This document shows, one piece after another, positions 1 through 7,557 of a stretch of 64,000 nt of DNA (positions are counted from its first letter, which is position 1; each line of letters opens with the position of its first letter). The DNA comes from Bacteroidota bacterium (lineage in GTDB: Bacteria > Bacteroidota > Bacteroidia > Bacteroidales > WCHB1-69), in the NCBI GenBank assembly GCA_017860455.1, contig JAGDMF010000001.1, forward strand, positions 1 through 64,000, read 5' to 3'. The notes below the pieces were generated by a model. That model was given only the letters and a program-made list of their open reading frames with translations, was not told the origin of the DNA and ran no database searches. A program made the position numbers and the translations under genes.

Positions 1-27
1 TGTTGTTAAAAAGGATCTGTTTTTCAT
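1..27 (-). CDS. Start of a secreted protein, cut by window edge
   Basis: Reading the minus strand from position 27 gives MKNRSFLTT before the window ends. These nine residues, and the 46 bases upstream of them, are identical to the start of the T9SS cargo protein at 514-2127. I infer a tandem paralogue with the same signal peptide. An intact Bacteroidota promoter lies just upstream (67-98). Only the first nine codons are visible, so the nature of the rest of the protein is inferred from the paralogue. Confidence 0.55.
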
Positions 28-73
28 ATTATAAAGGTTTTATAATTATTTTATCAATTGATGCGCCAAAGAT
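1..73. repeat. 73-bp direct repeat, copy 1
   Basis: Positions 1-73 match 2101-2173 base for base: the first nine codons of a secreted protein plus 46 bases of leader. The two copies part at position 74 (A here, C in the other copy), which is the last base of the promoter -7 box. The repeat may extend beyond the left window edge. Confidence 0.95.
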
Positions 74-98
74 AAAACTTTTTTTAATAAAAAACAAA
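67..98 (-). promoter_or_regulatory. Bacteroidota promoter (TTTG-N20-TATCTTTG)
   Basis: On the minus strand TTTG (98-95) is followed after exactly 20 bases by TATCTTTG (74-67), the known Bacteroidota -33/-7 arrangement. It sits 39 bases before the start codon of the truncated gene at 1-27. It is the best promoter match in the window. Confidence 0.6.
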
Positions 99-376
99 TT
101 ATTATGATAAATAATGACCAACGTGAAAAATGAAATAAATGAATTCATATTGAAGCACTATTGTCCGATAAAAAAAATCTAAAAGTAAGGGGTGAATTTT
201 ACAATCCAACCCCACAACTCTATTTTGTAGTTTGTGTAGTCTAAAACATGTTTCTACAATGAACAAAAATAGAAATTTTTGAAAGTATGACAATTAGCTT
301 ATCCCAAAATAATTTAAAGTATGTGGAAAGGAATCCGATTATTTGAATTATTATTCAAATTTCTAGAAAATCCAGA

Positions 377-417
377 AAAAGATTGGCAAAAACAAGAACA
401 AAATTTGCCAATCTTTT
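377..417 (-). terminator. Hairpin terminator downstream of T9SS gene
   Basis: A perfect 14-bp stem (377-390 with 404-417, AAAAGATTGGCAAA and its complement) encloses a 13-base loop. A T-rich tail follows on the minus strand, about 100 bases past the stop of the gene ending at 514. The A/T-rich ends could let it work in both directions. The rest of the 28-513 spacer holds no convincing gene. Confidence 0.7.
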
Positions 418-461
418 GGAACAACGCTTTCAAAAAGTGATTTTCAAACAATTATCAAATT

Positions 462-513
462 AACTAATTATTAATTAGCACATTAGCACATTAGCTTTTT
501 AGCACATTATCTA
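462..513. repeat. TTAGCACA word array touching a stop codon
   Basis: The words TTAGCACA and TTAGC recur imperfectly (TTAATTAGCACATTAGCACA, then TTAGCTTTTTAGCACATTA). The array ends directly at the stop codon (514-516) of the neighbouring minus-strand gene. Related arrays occur at 2174-2219, 33896-33960 and 44984-45014. Confidence 0.75.
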
Positions 514-2127
514 CTATTCTTTCACCAGTTTTGTATAAAATGTTTGATTCCCAATCAAAAACTTAACAATATAGACTCCCGGTTTAAAGTTTTGAGTTCG
601 CACCTTGCTCTTGTGGTTAATTTTTCCTTGGTAAACTACCTGCCCTAAAAGATTACTGATTTCAAAAGGAACTATTTCATTTGAATTTTGAACCTCCAGA
701 ATGATCTCTTCATTAAATGGATTTGGATATGCATTAAAAGTAATCTCTGAAGTAGAAGCATCATTTATGGAAACTCCTGATAACAAAATTTCATCATTAT
801 AGACCTCACTACACAAATTATTATTGTCAAACACTCTTAAAGTAACAGTATAGGGTCCAACACCGGAATAGTTATGAATTGGGTTTAAATCGGAAGAATT
901 TGTTCCATCTCCAAAATCCCAAAGTACATGATTAATATTTTGTGAAACATTTTCGTTGTTGGTAGTGTTAAACAGGGTACTGGTATTAGAAAATTGAACT
1001 TTGTATAAACCAGCCTCTTCCATTTGTTGCCATGTAAAACCGGGAGTAATAGTATAATAATTAATAATAGTATCTAAAACAATTATAGAACCACTCTCTA
1101 CTATAGCTTCACATCTGAATAATGTATCACTTTTATTCTTTAAAATATTGATCATTTGCAAACTATCATAATCTGGATGATAAACATTATTTATATACCA
1201 TTTATAATTATTAAATCCAACAGGTGCTTTAATAGAAATAGTATCTAAAGCACAAGATTGAACCTCCAGATTACCTTTTACACCAAAACCGGTATAATAA
1301 CAATAGGAATAAAAAGCTTCACAAGCACAATCAGAAACAATAATTCTTAACTTCACTGTTTGACCAATATAAGAACTTAGATCAAAAGCAAGTTGTCTCC
1401 AATCTGCCCATTCCTTTTTTAAAGTGGTTACACCCGGACAGCTATATCTTGTATATTGAGTTTGACAACAGGGGTGTAAAACGGGGTCAGATGTAGTTTC
1501 AGGAATTATATAAAATGTACTGGTGTAATAATCTCCTGTTACATAATTACCATTTAAATCTGTCATTTCAACTCTGAATAAACCATTGTCAGATTTAGAC
1601 TGATATTGGGCAGATTGAATAACAAAAGCGACCCATAAAAATAAAATATTTTGATCATTAGTGGGAGTAAAATAGTAAGTAGCCGCTGCGCTTGAAGCTG
1701 AAAAACTAATTCCATCCCCATTTCCAAGTCTCATCACTCTGGGTATTCCATAATTTAAAGTATCCCAAAAAGGAATTACAGGCATAGTATATAAACTTTG
1801 ACCAGGTGAAAGTGGATTACAAGTATTCTGATCAGGCACTGAACTTGTTATAATATTATGTGTTACAATGATGCCTTGTAATGAAGCATTTATATGATCA
1901 GATAAAGATAACGTATCACAATTAGTAAGCGATCGTTGTATGGCTGAATTTCCAAACGACATATAACTATAGCCATTTGGCACCATAAGTTGATTCACTG
2001 TTGCCGGAACAAGAACAGGAATTCCACTAGCCGGTACAATTCCGGGAGGCACTTGAGCTTTTACAACAAATATTGAAGTAAAAACGACTAAAAATAAAGT
2101 TGTTGTTAAAAAGGATCTGTTTTTCAT
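514..2127 (-). CDS. Secreted PKD-domain protein with T9SS type A sorting signal
   Basis: 537 residues. An N-terminal signal peptide (about 1-25, ending VVKAQ) is followed by a long beta-rich region containing a Cys-rich stretch near 220-275 (CCQTQYTRYSC, then CACEAFYSYC). A PKD-like domain with VLWDFGDGTNSSDLNPIHNY lies near 400-440. The last 75 residues form a type A sorting domain: YPNPFNEEI, then LGQVVYQG, GVYIVKF and TKLVKE. By family knowledge such proteins are exported by Sec, moved across the outer membrane by T9SS and anchored or released after removal of the C-terminal domain. Its 5' end duplicates the gene at the window edge, but its promoter box is damaged (see findings), so it may depend on transcription from the acyl-CoA ligase gene 90 bases upstream. 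The substrate or ligand is not recognisable. Confidence 0.88.
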   Translation of the reverse strand: MKNRSFLTTTLFLVVFTSIFVVKAQVPPGIVPASGIPVLVPATVNQLMVPNGYSYMSFGNSAIQRSLTNCDTLSLSDHINASLQGIIVTHNIITSSVPDQNTCNPLSPGQSLYTMPVIPFWDTLNYGIPRVMRLGNGDGISFSASSAAATYYFTPTNDQNILFLWVAFVIQSAQYQSKSDNGLFRVEMTDLNGNYVTGDYYTSTFYIIPETTSDPVLHPCCQTQYTRYSCPGVTTLKKEWADWRQLAFDLSSYIGQTVKLRIIVSDCACEAFYSYCYYTGFGVKGNLEVQSCALDTISIKAPVGFNNYKWYINNVYHPDYDSLQMINILKNKSDTLFRCEAIVESGSIIVLDTIINYYTITPGFTWQQMEEAGLYKVQFSNTSTLFNTTNNENVSQNINHVLWDFGDGTNSSDLNPIHNYSGVGPYTVTLRVFDNNNLCSEVYNDEILLSGVSINDASTSEITFNAYPNPFNEEIILEVQNSNEIVPFEISNLLGQVVYQGKINHKSKVRTQNFKPGVYIVKFLIGNQTFYTKLVKE

Positions 2128-2173
2128 ATTATAAAGGTTTTATAATTATTTTATCAATTGATGCGCCAAAGAT
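2101..2173. repeat. 73-bp direct repeat, copy 2
   Basis: Exact copy of 1-73. It covers the start and leader of the T9SS protein at 514-2127. Immediately after it the sequence turns into a TTAGC-type word array instead of the promoter seen at copy 1. Confidence 0.95.
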
Positions 2174-2219
2174 CAAATTATCAATTAGCTTATTAGCTTA
2201 TTAACACATTAGCTTATTA
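2174..2219. repeat. TTAGCTTA word array between two minus-strand genes
   Basis: TTAGCTTATTAGCTTATTAA and CACATTAGCTTATTA form an imperfect word array. It fills the space between the 73-bp repeat copy 2 and the stop codon of the acyl-CoA ligase gene, whose TAA is its last word. It stands where copy 1 has its promoter. Confidence 0.75.
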
Positions 2220-3986
2220 TCTAAATATTTCGTCAATCTCACTCTGATATTTTGTAGAAATAAAATTTCTTTTTAATTTTAAAGTAGCAGAGAGTTCCCC
2301 GGTATTAGGAGACCACTGGTCAGCAACAAGTTTGAATTTAATAATCTTCTCAAATTCAGAAACCGTTTTATTTAATCTTTGGATCTCCGTTCTAAACAGA
2401 TCATTAACCTCTTTTAGTTTTATAACATTTGCTTCACTTTCTAGTGGAATGTTATTATTTTTGATCCAATCCATAAGATTAGAAAAATTAGGAGATATTA
2501 CAGCACCTGCATACTTTTTATGTTCCCCTACAACCATGAGGTTTTCAATAAAAATAGAATTTTTATATTTGATTTCAACTGCTTGGGGCGCAACATATTT
2601 ACCATTGGACAATTTGAAAATCTCTTTTTTCCGATCGGTAACCATTAAAAATTTCCCATCAACCAAATGTCCAATATCTCCGGTTTTAAACCAGCCATCA
2701 TCTGTAAAAACCTGTTTGGCAAGTTCCTCATTTTTATAATAGCCCATCATCACATTATGGCCTTTACACAAGATCTCTCCATCTTCAGCGATACGAAGTT
2801 CAACTCCATCAATAACGCATCCCACAGAGCCTAATTTTAGGTCTGGAGTGGTCCTTCTGTTGATCGTTATAATTGGAGAAGTTTCCGTTAAACCGTACAT
2901 ATTAAGAATTTTGATACCGGCAGCCCAAAAGATCCGTTCGATATGAGCAGGAAGGGATGCTCCACCACAACCAACAGAATCAGCTAAGCCACCAATAGCA
3001 GCTCTCCATTTCGAAAAGATCAGTTTATCTGCTAATTTTAATTTTTGTTTATACCACCAGCTGCTTTCTGTTTCGATTTTGTATTGTAAGCCTAGATCTA
3101 CAGCCCAGAAGAACAATTTTTTCTTGATTCCGGTCAATTTTTTACCATTACTGATGATGGTATCGTAAATTTTTTCCAGAATACGGGGAACTGCATCAAA
3201 ACCATGAGGTTTGATCTCTTTCATATCAGCAGCAATGGTTCCCATATTTTCAGCATAATAGATGGAAGTTCCTGAATATTGAGTTTGATAATTTCCTAAT
3301 CTGCCACCCACATGACATAAAGGAAGTATGCTTAAATATCTTTGATTAGAAGTTAATTGAAACACTTTTGCTGCTGCTAAAAAATTCTGTACCAGATTTT
3401 CGTGAGATAACATGACCCCTTTTGGTGTACCAGTAGTTCCTGATGTATAAATGAGCGAAACACAATCTTTTGGAGTAATGGTGTTTTTGATCTCATTTAC
3501 TTTTTCTATCCATTTTGATTTGTGGTCAATTCCGAGCTGTACAATCATTTTCCATTGGGTTGCTCCGGGAATTTCATCAAAAGTGAGAACTTTTTCAATT
3601 TGAGGCAGATGTTGAAATATGGATTCCAGTTTTTTATACAAAATACGATCAGAAATAATGAGCATTCTGGCATCGCAATGATTTAATACCTCGGTATATT
3701 CCTGAAGATTTAAAGAAGTATAAAGAGGTACATGTACGATACCTATCATGGACATTCCCATATCAATAAAATTCCATTCCGGACGATTATGAGAGATGGT
3801 AGCAATTTTGTCCCCTTTTTGAAAACCCAGTTCCAACAAACCATAAGCAAAATTATAAGCATAGTCAATATAATCGTTTGTGGAATAGGTTATCCATTTT
3901 TTATTTTCTTTAACACCAAAGGCATCCACTTTCTGAAAGTTGGCCTTGTAACGATCCAATAGATCAAAAGTTCTGAGTATTTCCAT
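2217..3986 (-). CDS. Long-chain acyl-CoA synthetase (AMP-forming)
   Basis: 589 residues from the ATG at 3986. It belongs to the adenylate-forming superfamily: the P-loop YTSGTTGTPKGVMLSHEN lies near residue 185, the A5 motif YGLTETSP near 365, GWFKTGDIGH near 440 and DRKKEIFKLSNGKYV near 455. The length and the DRKKEIFKLSNGKYVAP signature fit long-chain fatty acid-CoA ligases of the FadD15/FACL type, which activate fatty acids with ATP and CoA for lipid synthesis or degradation. A longer reading from 4007 is possible, but a TATATTTG promoter box at 3991-3998 lies inside those extra codons, so 3986 is the better start and the mRNA may be nearly leaderless. The chain-length preference cannot be read from the sequence. 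Confidence 0.9.
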   Translation of the reverse strand: MEILRTFDLLDRYKANFQKVDAFGVKENKKWITYSTNDYIDYAYNFAYGLLELGFQKGDKIATISHNRPEWNFIDMGMSMIGIVHVPLYTSLNLQEYTEVLNHCDARMLIISDRILYKKLESIFQHLPQIEKVLTFDEIPGATQWKMIVQLGIDHKSKWIEKVNEIKNTITPKDCVSLIYTSGTTGTPKGVMLSHENLVQNFLAAAKVFQLTSNQRYLSILPLCHVGGRLGNYQTQYSGTSIYYAENMGTIAADMKEIKPHGFDAVPRILEKIYDTIISNGKKLTGIKKKLFFWAVDLGLQYKIETESSWWYKQKLKLADKLIFSKWRAAIGGLADSVGCGGASLPAHIERIFWAAGIKILNMYGLTETSPIITINRRTTPDLKLGSVGCVIDGVELRIAEDGEILCKGHNVMMGYYKNEELAKQVFTDDGWFKTGDIGHLVDGKFLMVTDRKKEIFKLSNGKYVAPQAVEIKYKNSIFIENLMVVGEHKKYAGAVISPNFSNLMDWIKNNNIPLESEANVIKLKEVNDLFRTEIQRLNKTVSEFEKIIKFKLVADQWSPNTGELSATLKLKRNFISTKYQSEIDEIFR

Positions 3987-3990
3987 GCAG

Positions 3991-3998
3991 CAAATATA
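3991..3998 (-). promoter_or_regulatory. -7 promoter box TATATTTG, four bases before ATG
   Basis: TATATTTG on the minus strand fits TAnnTTTG and lies 4 bases before the acyl-CoA ligase ATG. No clear -33 TTTG is visible. It decides the start codon of that gene. Confidence 0.5.
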
Positions 3999-4122
3999 AT
4001 AAATCATTTTTAAATGTTCACATTTTTTATTTCCATTATTTCAATGATTTTAGGTACTTTTACCTCATCAAATCAACACCAATTTTTATTTCACAAACTA
4101 TTGTTAACAAGAAAGATAAGCA

Positions 4123-4602
4123 ATGAGAAGAAAAATTAAAAACGTTTTTGCTGTTACTAATTACCATTGTATAGCTTGTTCTCCCCACAATCCGATTGGA
4201 TTAAACTTAACTTTTTTTGAAGAAGATAACCATATTACTGCAGATTGGGTGCCTCAAACTCAGTTTGAAGGGTATCCTGGAATTGTACATGGAGGAATAC
4301 AAGCACTTTTATTGGATGAAATATCTGCCTGGACCATTTACATAAAAGCAAAAACGGCTGGAGTCACTTCCCGTTTATCGGTTAAGTACAAAAAAGAGGT
4401 GGTTAATCCTCAATCCAAAATTACAGTAAAAGGGGAATTAGTTGAAATAAAAAGGAATTTAGGGTTTGTTAAAGCTGCGTTATTCAACGAAAATGGGGAA
4501 CTTTGTGCTGAATCTGAATCCACCTTTTTCCTTTTTCCATTAGAAAAAGCGGTCGAAACTGGGGTATATCCCAAAGATTACAATCAATTTTTTGAAGAGT
4601 AA
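4123..4602 (+). CDS. PaaI-family hotdog thioesterase
   Basis: 159 residues with a single hotdog fold. The motif GYPGIVHGGIQALLLDE near residues 52-68 carries the HGG and the acidic residue expected for the PaaI/YbgC-like acyl-CoA thioesterase group, which hydrolyses acyl-CoA thioesters in the cytoplasm. The N terminus contains HCIACSPHNPIGL, a Cys/His-containing lead seen in some family members. It is divergent from the acyl-CoA ligase across 136 bases, so the pair could act on opposite sides of acyl-CoA formation. That pairing is inference from position. The substrate is unknown. Confidence 0.8.
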   Translation: MRRKIKNVFAVTNYHCIACSPHNPIGLNLTFFEEDNHITADWVPQTQFEGYPGIVHGGIQALLLDEISAWTIYIKAKTAGVTSRLSVKYKKEVVNPQSKITVKGELVEIKRNLGFVKAALFNENGELCAESESTFFLFPLEKAVETGVYPKDYNQFFEE

Positions 4603-4669
4603 TTTCCTGTATTTCAATACTTTTTATAATTTTTTGAAATTTTTAACTTTTAAGAGCCTAAAGTTTCAG

Positions 4670-4677
4670 TAATTTTG
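4670..4677 (+). promoter_or_regulatory. -7 promoter box TAATTTTG before tadA
   Basis: TAATTTTG ends 4 bases before the tadA ATG at 4682, the same spacing as at 3991-3998. A transcript from here would start at or within a base or two of the ATG. Confidence 0.5.
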
Positions 4678-4681
4678 CAAC

Positions 4682-5122
4682 ATGATTTTTAACGATACTT
4701 ATTTTATGAAAATGGCTTTTAGAGAAGCAGAAATTGCCTTGGAAAAGGATGAAATTCCTGTGGGAGCAGTTGTCGTTTTGAATAATATGGTGATTGGTCG
4801 GGGACATAATTTAACGCAAACACTTCAAGATGTTACGGCTCATGCAGAGATGCAGGCTATTACGGCTGCCACCAATCATATTGGTGCAAAGTATTTGAAT
4901 GACTGTACTTTATACGTTACTCTTGAACCTTGTGTCATGTGTGCAGGTGCTATTGGTTGGGCTCAGCTTGGAAAACTTGTTTATGGGGCAACAGATCCCA
5001 AAAAAGGTTTTTCGCTCATTAAGCACAACATTCTTCATCCTAAGACGTTAGTAACAGGTGGAATTATGGAAGAGGAATGTAGTCAAATTTTAACTGAATT
5101 TTTTAACAAAAAAAGAAAATAA
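4682..5122 (+). CDS. tadA: tRNA-specific adenosine deaminase TadA
   Basis: 146 residues of the cytidine/deoxycytidylate deaminase fold. The zinc site is complete: HAEMQAI (His ligand and catalytic Glu) near residue 58, and EPCVMCAGAI (two Cys ligands) near 88. The general layout (KDEIPVGAVVV at the front, KKGFSLIKHNILHP after the zinc site) matches TadA, which converts A34 to inosine in tRNA-Arg(ACG) so that one tRNA can read CGU, CGC and CGA. It is essential in most bacteria. The stop is 3 bases before the glmM start, so the two are probably co-transcribed. Confidence 0.92.
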   Translation: MIFNDTYFMKMAFREAEIALEKDEIPVGAVVVLNNMVIGRGHNLTQTLQDVTAHAEMQAITAATNHIGAKYLNDCTLYVTLEPCVMCAGAIGWAQLGKLVYGATDPKKGFSLIKHNILHPKTLVTGGIMEEECSQILTEFFNKKRK

Positions 5123-5125
5123 TAT

Positions 5126-6520
5126 ATGGCACTTATTAAATCTATTTCAGGAATTAGAGGCACAATTGGTGGAAGCGTTGGTACGAATCTAACTCCTATT
5201 GATATAGTGAAATTTACTTCGGCATTTGTAACGGTAATCAAGAAGAGCAATCCCAATCCGCTCACTTTTATTGTAGGTCGTGATGCACGTGTTTCCGGAG
5301 AGATGGTGAACCAGTTGGTGTGTGCTACTCTTCAAAGTATGGGAGTTAACGTGATTGACCTGGGATTGTCAACTACACCAACAGTTGAAATGGCTGTGAT
5401 TCAACAAAAAGCTGATGGTGGTGTTATTCTTACAGCAAGTCATAACCCTATGGAGTGGAATGCATTAAAGTTATTGAATGCAAATGGGGAATTTATTTCT
5501 GCAGCAGAAGGAAAAGAGTTGCTGCAAATAGCAGAAAGGGAAGATTTTACCTATAATTCAGTTAGGGAATTAGGATCCTATACTGTTTATAATAAAGCGA
5601 TTGATGATCATATTGATGCCATATTGAAGCTTGATTTAGTAGATCCAAAAGCGATCAAAGCGGCTCATTTTTCGGTAGTTTTGGATGCTGTTCACTCTAC
5701 TGGTGGAATTGCAATACCCAGATTACTTGAAAAGTTAGGAGTTAAAGATGTAACCGTTTTATATGGTGAACCTACAGGAATTTTTCCACACAATCCGGAG
5801 CCACTACCTGAACATTTAACCGAAATTTCTGAAGTGATGAAAAAAGGGGATTATCATATTGGATTTGTGGTTGACCCTGATGTGGATCGTTTGGCATTTA
5901 TTATGGAAAATGGGGATATGTTTGGGGAAGAATACACATTAGTGGCTGTTTCAGATTATATTCTGCAAAATACAAAAGGAAATACAGTTTCTAACTTATC
6001 TTCATCCAGAGCTCTACGTGATATTTCTGAAAAATATGGTGTAACTTATACTGCTGCTGCTGTTGGTGAAGTGAATGTAGTTGACATGATGAAACAAACC
6101 AATGCTATTATTGGTGGTGAAGGAAATGGGGGTATCATTTATCCTGAGTTACATTACGGTCGTGATGCGTTGGTTGGTATTGCATTGTTTTTGACATATA
6201 TGGCGAAATCAAGACGCTCTTGTTCCGAAATCAGAAGTTCCTATCCGGAATATTATATTTCTAAAAATAAAATTGAATTGAGCCCGGAAATGGATATCCC
6301 AGCAATTTTGAAAGGGATTGCCGACAAATACAGTCAACATGATGTGAACAGTATTGATGGTATAAAGATTGATTTTCCTGACAATTGGGTTCATTTGCGT
6401 GCTTCCAATACAGAACCTATTATTAGAATTTATGCTGAAGCATACACTATGGGTGTAGCGGATAATTTGGCCAAAAAAATTATGGGAGATATTTCAGAAT
6501 TGGTGAAAACAAAGGATTAA
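5126..6520 (+). CDS. glmM: Phosphoglucosamine mutase
   Basis: 464 residues of the alpha-D-phosphohexomutase family. The phosphoserine loop TASHNPMEWNALK lies near residue 105, the metal loop DPDVDRLAF near 252, the sugar loop GEGNGGIIYPE near 330 and the phosphate loop RASNTEPIIRIYAE near 425. The residues around these loops fit the Bacteroidota GlmM group, which converts glucosamine-6-phosphate to glucosamine-1-phosphate on the way to UDP-GlcNAc. Its product feeds peptidoglycan and surface sugar synthesis, as do MurF/Alr and the CapD-like enzyme in this window. A general phosphomannomutase/phosphoglucomutase is the main alternative. Confidence 0.88.
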   Translation: MALIKSISGIRGTIGGSVGTNLTPIDIVKFTSAFVTVIKKSNPNPLTFIVGRDARVSGEMVNQLVCATLQSMGVNVIDLGLSTTPTVEMAVIQQKADGGVILTASHNPMEWNALKLLNANGEFISAAEGKELLQIAEREDFTYNSVRELGSYTVYNKAIDDHIDAILKLDLVDPKAIKAAHFSVVLDAVHSTGGIAIPRLLEKLGVKDVTVLYGEPTGIFPHNPEPLPEHLTEISEVMKKGDYHIGFVVDPDVDRLAFIMENGDMFGEEYTLVAVSDYILQNTKGNTVSNLSSSRALRDISEKYGVTYTAAAVGEVNVVDMMKQTNAIIGGEGNGGIIYPELHYGRDALVGIALFLTYMAKSRRSCSEIRSSYPEYYISKNKIELSPEMDIPAILKGIADKYSQHDVNSIDGIKIDFPDNWVHLRASNTEPIIRIYAEAYTMGVADNLAKKIMGDISELVKTKD

Positions 6521-6551
6521 ACAAAGAATTCGTTACTTCACTTATTTTAAG

Positions 6552-6559
6552 TACTTTTG
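6552..6559 (+). promoter_or_regulatory. -7 promoter box TACTTTTG
   Basis: TACTTTTG lies 22 bases before the ATG of the LytTR gene. No convincing -33 element is seen. Confidence 0.4.
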
Positions 6560-6581
6560 CCAATAGTTAAAACCAAAATAC

Positions 6582-7421
6582 ATGCCTCAGTTTTTTAAAA
6601 AACCGAATCCCTATAATGAAGATTTACGCCAAAATGTAAAATTAGTTTTCTTTATAAGCCTCGGTGTGTTAGGTTTCTTAGCACTATTTCAACCTATTAA
6701 CTTAGTTCCTTTTACCAGACATGAGATTATTTATTTTGTAGGAGGAACATCGGTGACCACATTTCTGGTTCTCATTTTCAATATTATCATTCTTCCTAGC
6801 TTGTTTCCCAAACTTTTTTTTCATAAAAACAAGAGTTTTGTTAGGGATCTATTTTGGAATATATGGATTTTAGTATCCCTTTCTTTGGCAAACCTTTTTC
6901 TTTATTTAAAAATCTTTGATGTCAATTCTCTTACCTATGAAGTGATCACCCAAATTAGTTTATTGGGGTTTATTCCACTTACTGTTTTGGTGATTACCAA
7001 TCATTTTAGATCATTAAGAGCTCAATTGAGACAAGAAAAGTCGCTTAATGCACAATTAAGAGAAAAAAAAGAAAATCATATTACCTTTGTTCATTTTGAA
7101 TCTGAATATAAAAATGATAATTTAATTATCAATCCTGAAACCTTGTTTTTAATTAAGTCAGCAGATAATTATATTGAAGTTTTTTATGAATCTGAGGGAG
7201 AAATGAAAAATAAAATGATTAGATCCTCCTTAGTGAAAGCTGAATCTTTACTAAGTGATTATAAATACATCATCAGAACACAAAGGTCTTATATTGTCAA
7301 TATAAATCAGATTAAGGAGATTCAGAATATTCCGGATGGTTATAAATTGCTCTTTCAGAAGTCAGATCTGGTTGCTTATGTATCTCAAAAATACATGACT
7401 GAATTCAAAAAAATGATATAA
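6582..7421 (+). CDS. Membrane-bound LytTR-family transcription regulator
   Basis: 279 residues. Four hydrophobic segments lie in the N-terminal half (about 22-40, 48-75, 90-110, 118-140). A short coiled linker (RSLRAQLRQEKSLNAQLREK) follows, then a LytTR DNA-binding domain (about 175-279) with SADNYIEVFYE and IRTQRSYIVNINQIKEI, the typical core of that family. There is no receiver domain, so it is not a classical two-component regulator. Membrane-anchored LytTR proteins of this build are common in Bacteroidota and probably sense something in or at the inner membrane. Its targets are not evident, although the flavoprotein gene downstream has its own promoter box. Confidence 0.85.
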   Translation: MPQFFKKPNPYNEDLRQNVKLVFFISLGVLGFLALFQPINLVPFTRHEIIYFVGGTSVTTFLVLIFNIIILPSLFPKLFFHKNKSFVRDLFWNIWILVSLSLANLFLYLKIFDVNSLTYEVITQISLLGFIPLTVLVITNHFRSLRAQLRQEKSLNAQLREKKENHITFVHFESEYKNDNLIINPETLFLIKSADNYIEVFYESEGEMKNKMIRSSLVKAESLLSDYKYIIRTQRSYIVNINQIKEIQNIPDGYKLLFQKSDLVAYVSQKYMTEFKKMI

Positions 7422-7528
7422 ATTTTTCTTTTCACCCCCTGATTTCGCCACTTTCACCCCTAAAAAAGGAAAATAGCCCTAAATTTTTCAGTTTAGCCCG
7501 TTGTTAATCCCGAACAATTGATTCGTTT

Positions 7529-7536
7529 TAGTTTTG
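7529..7536 (+). promoter_or_regulatory. -7 promoter box TAGTTTTG
   Basis: TAGTTTTG lies 21 bases before the ATG at 7558. The -33 region is weak. Confidence 0.4.
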
Positions 7537-7557
7537 CATATCAAAAAATGAAACAAC

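Noticed and set aside
102-293. 63-codon minus-strand open frame in the left spacer
   Set aside because: Its start lies in AT-rich spacer, its composition is not protein-like, and it overlaps no promoter or family motif.
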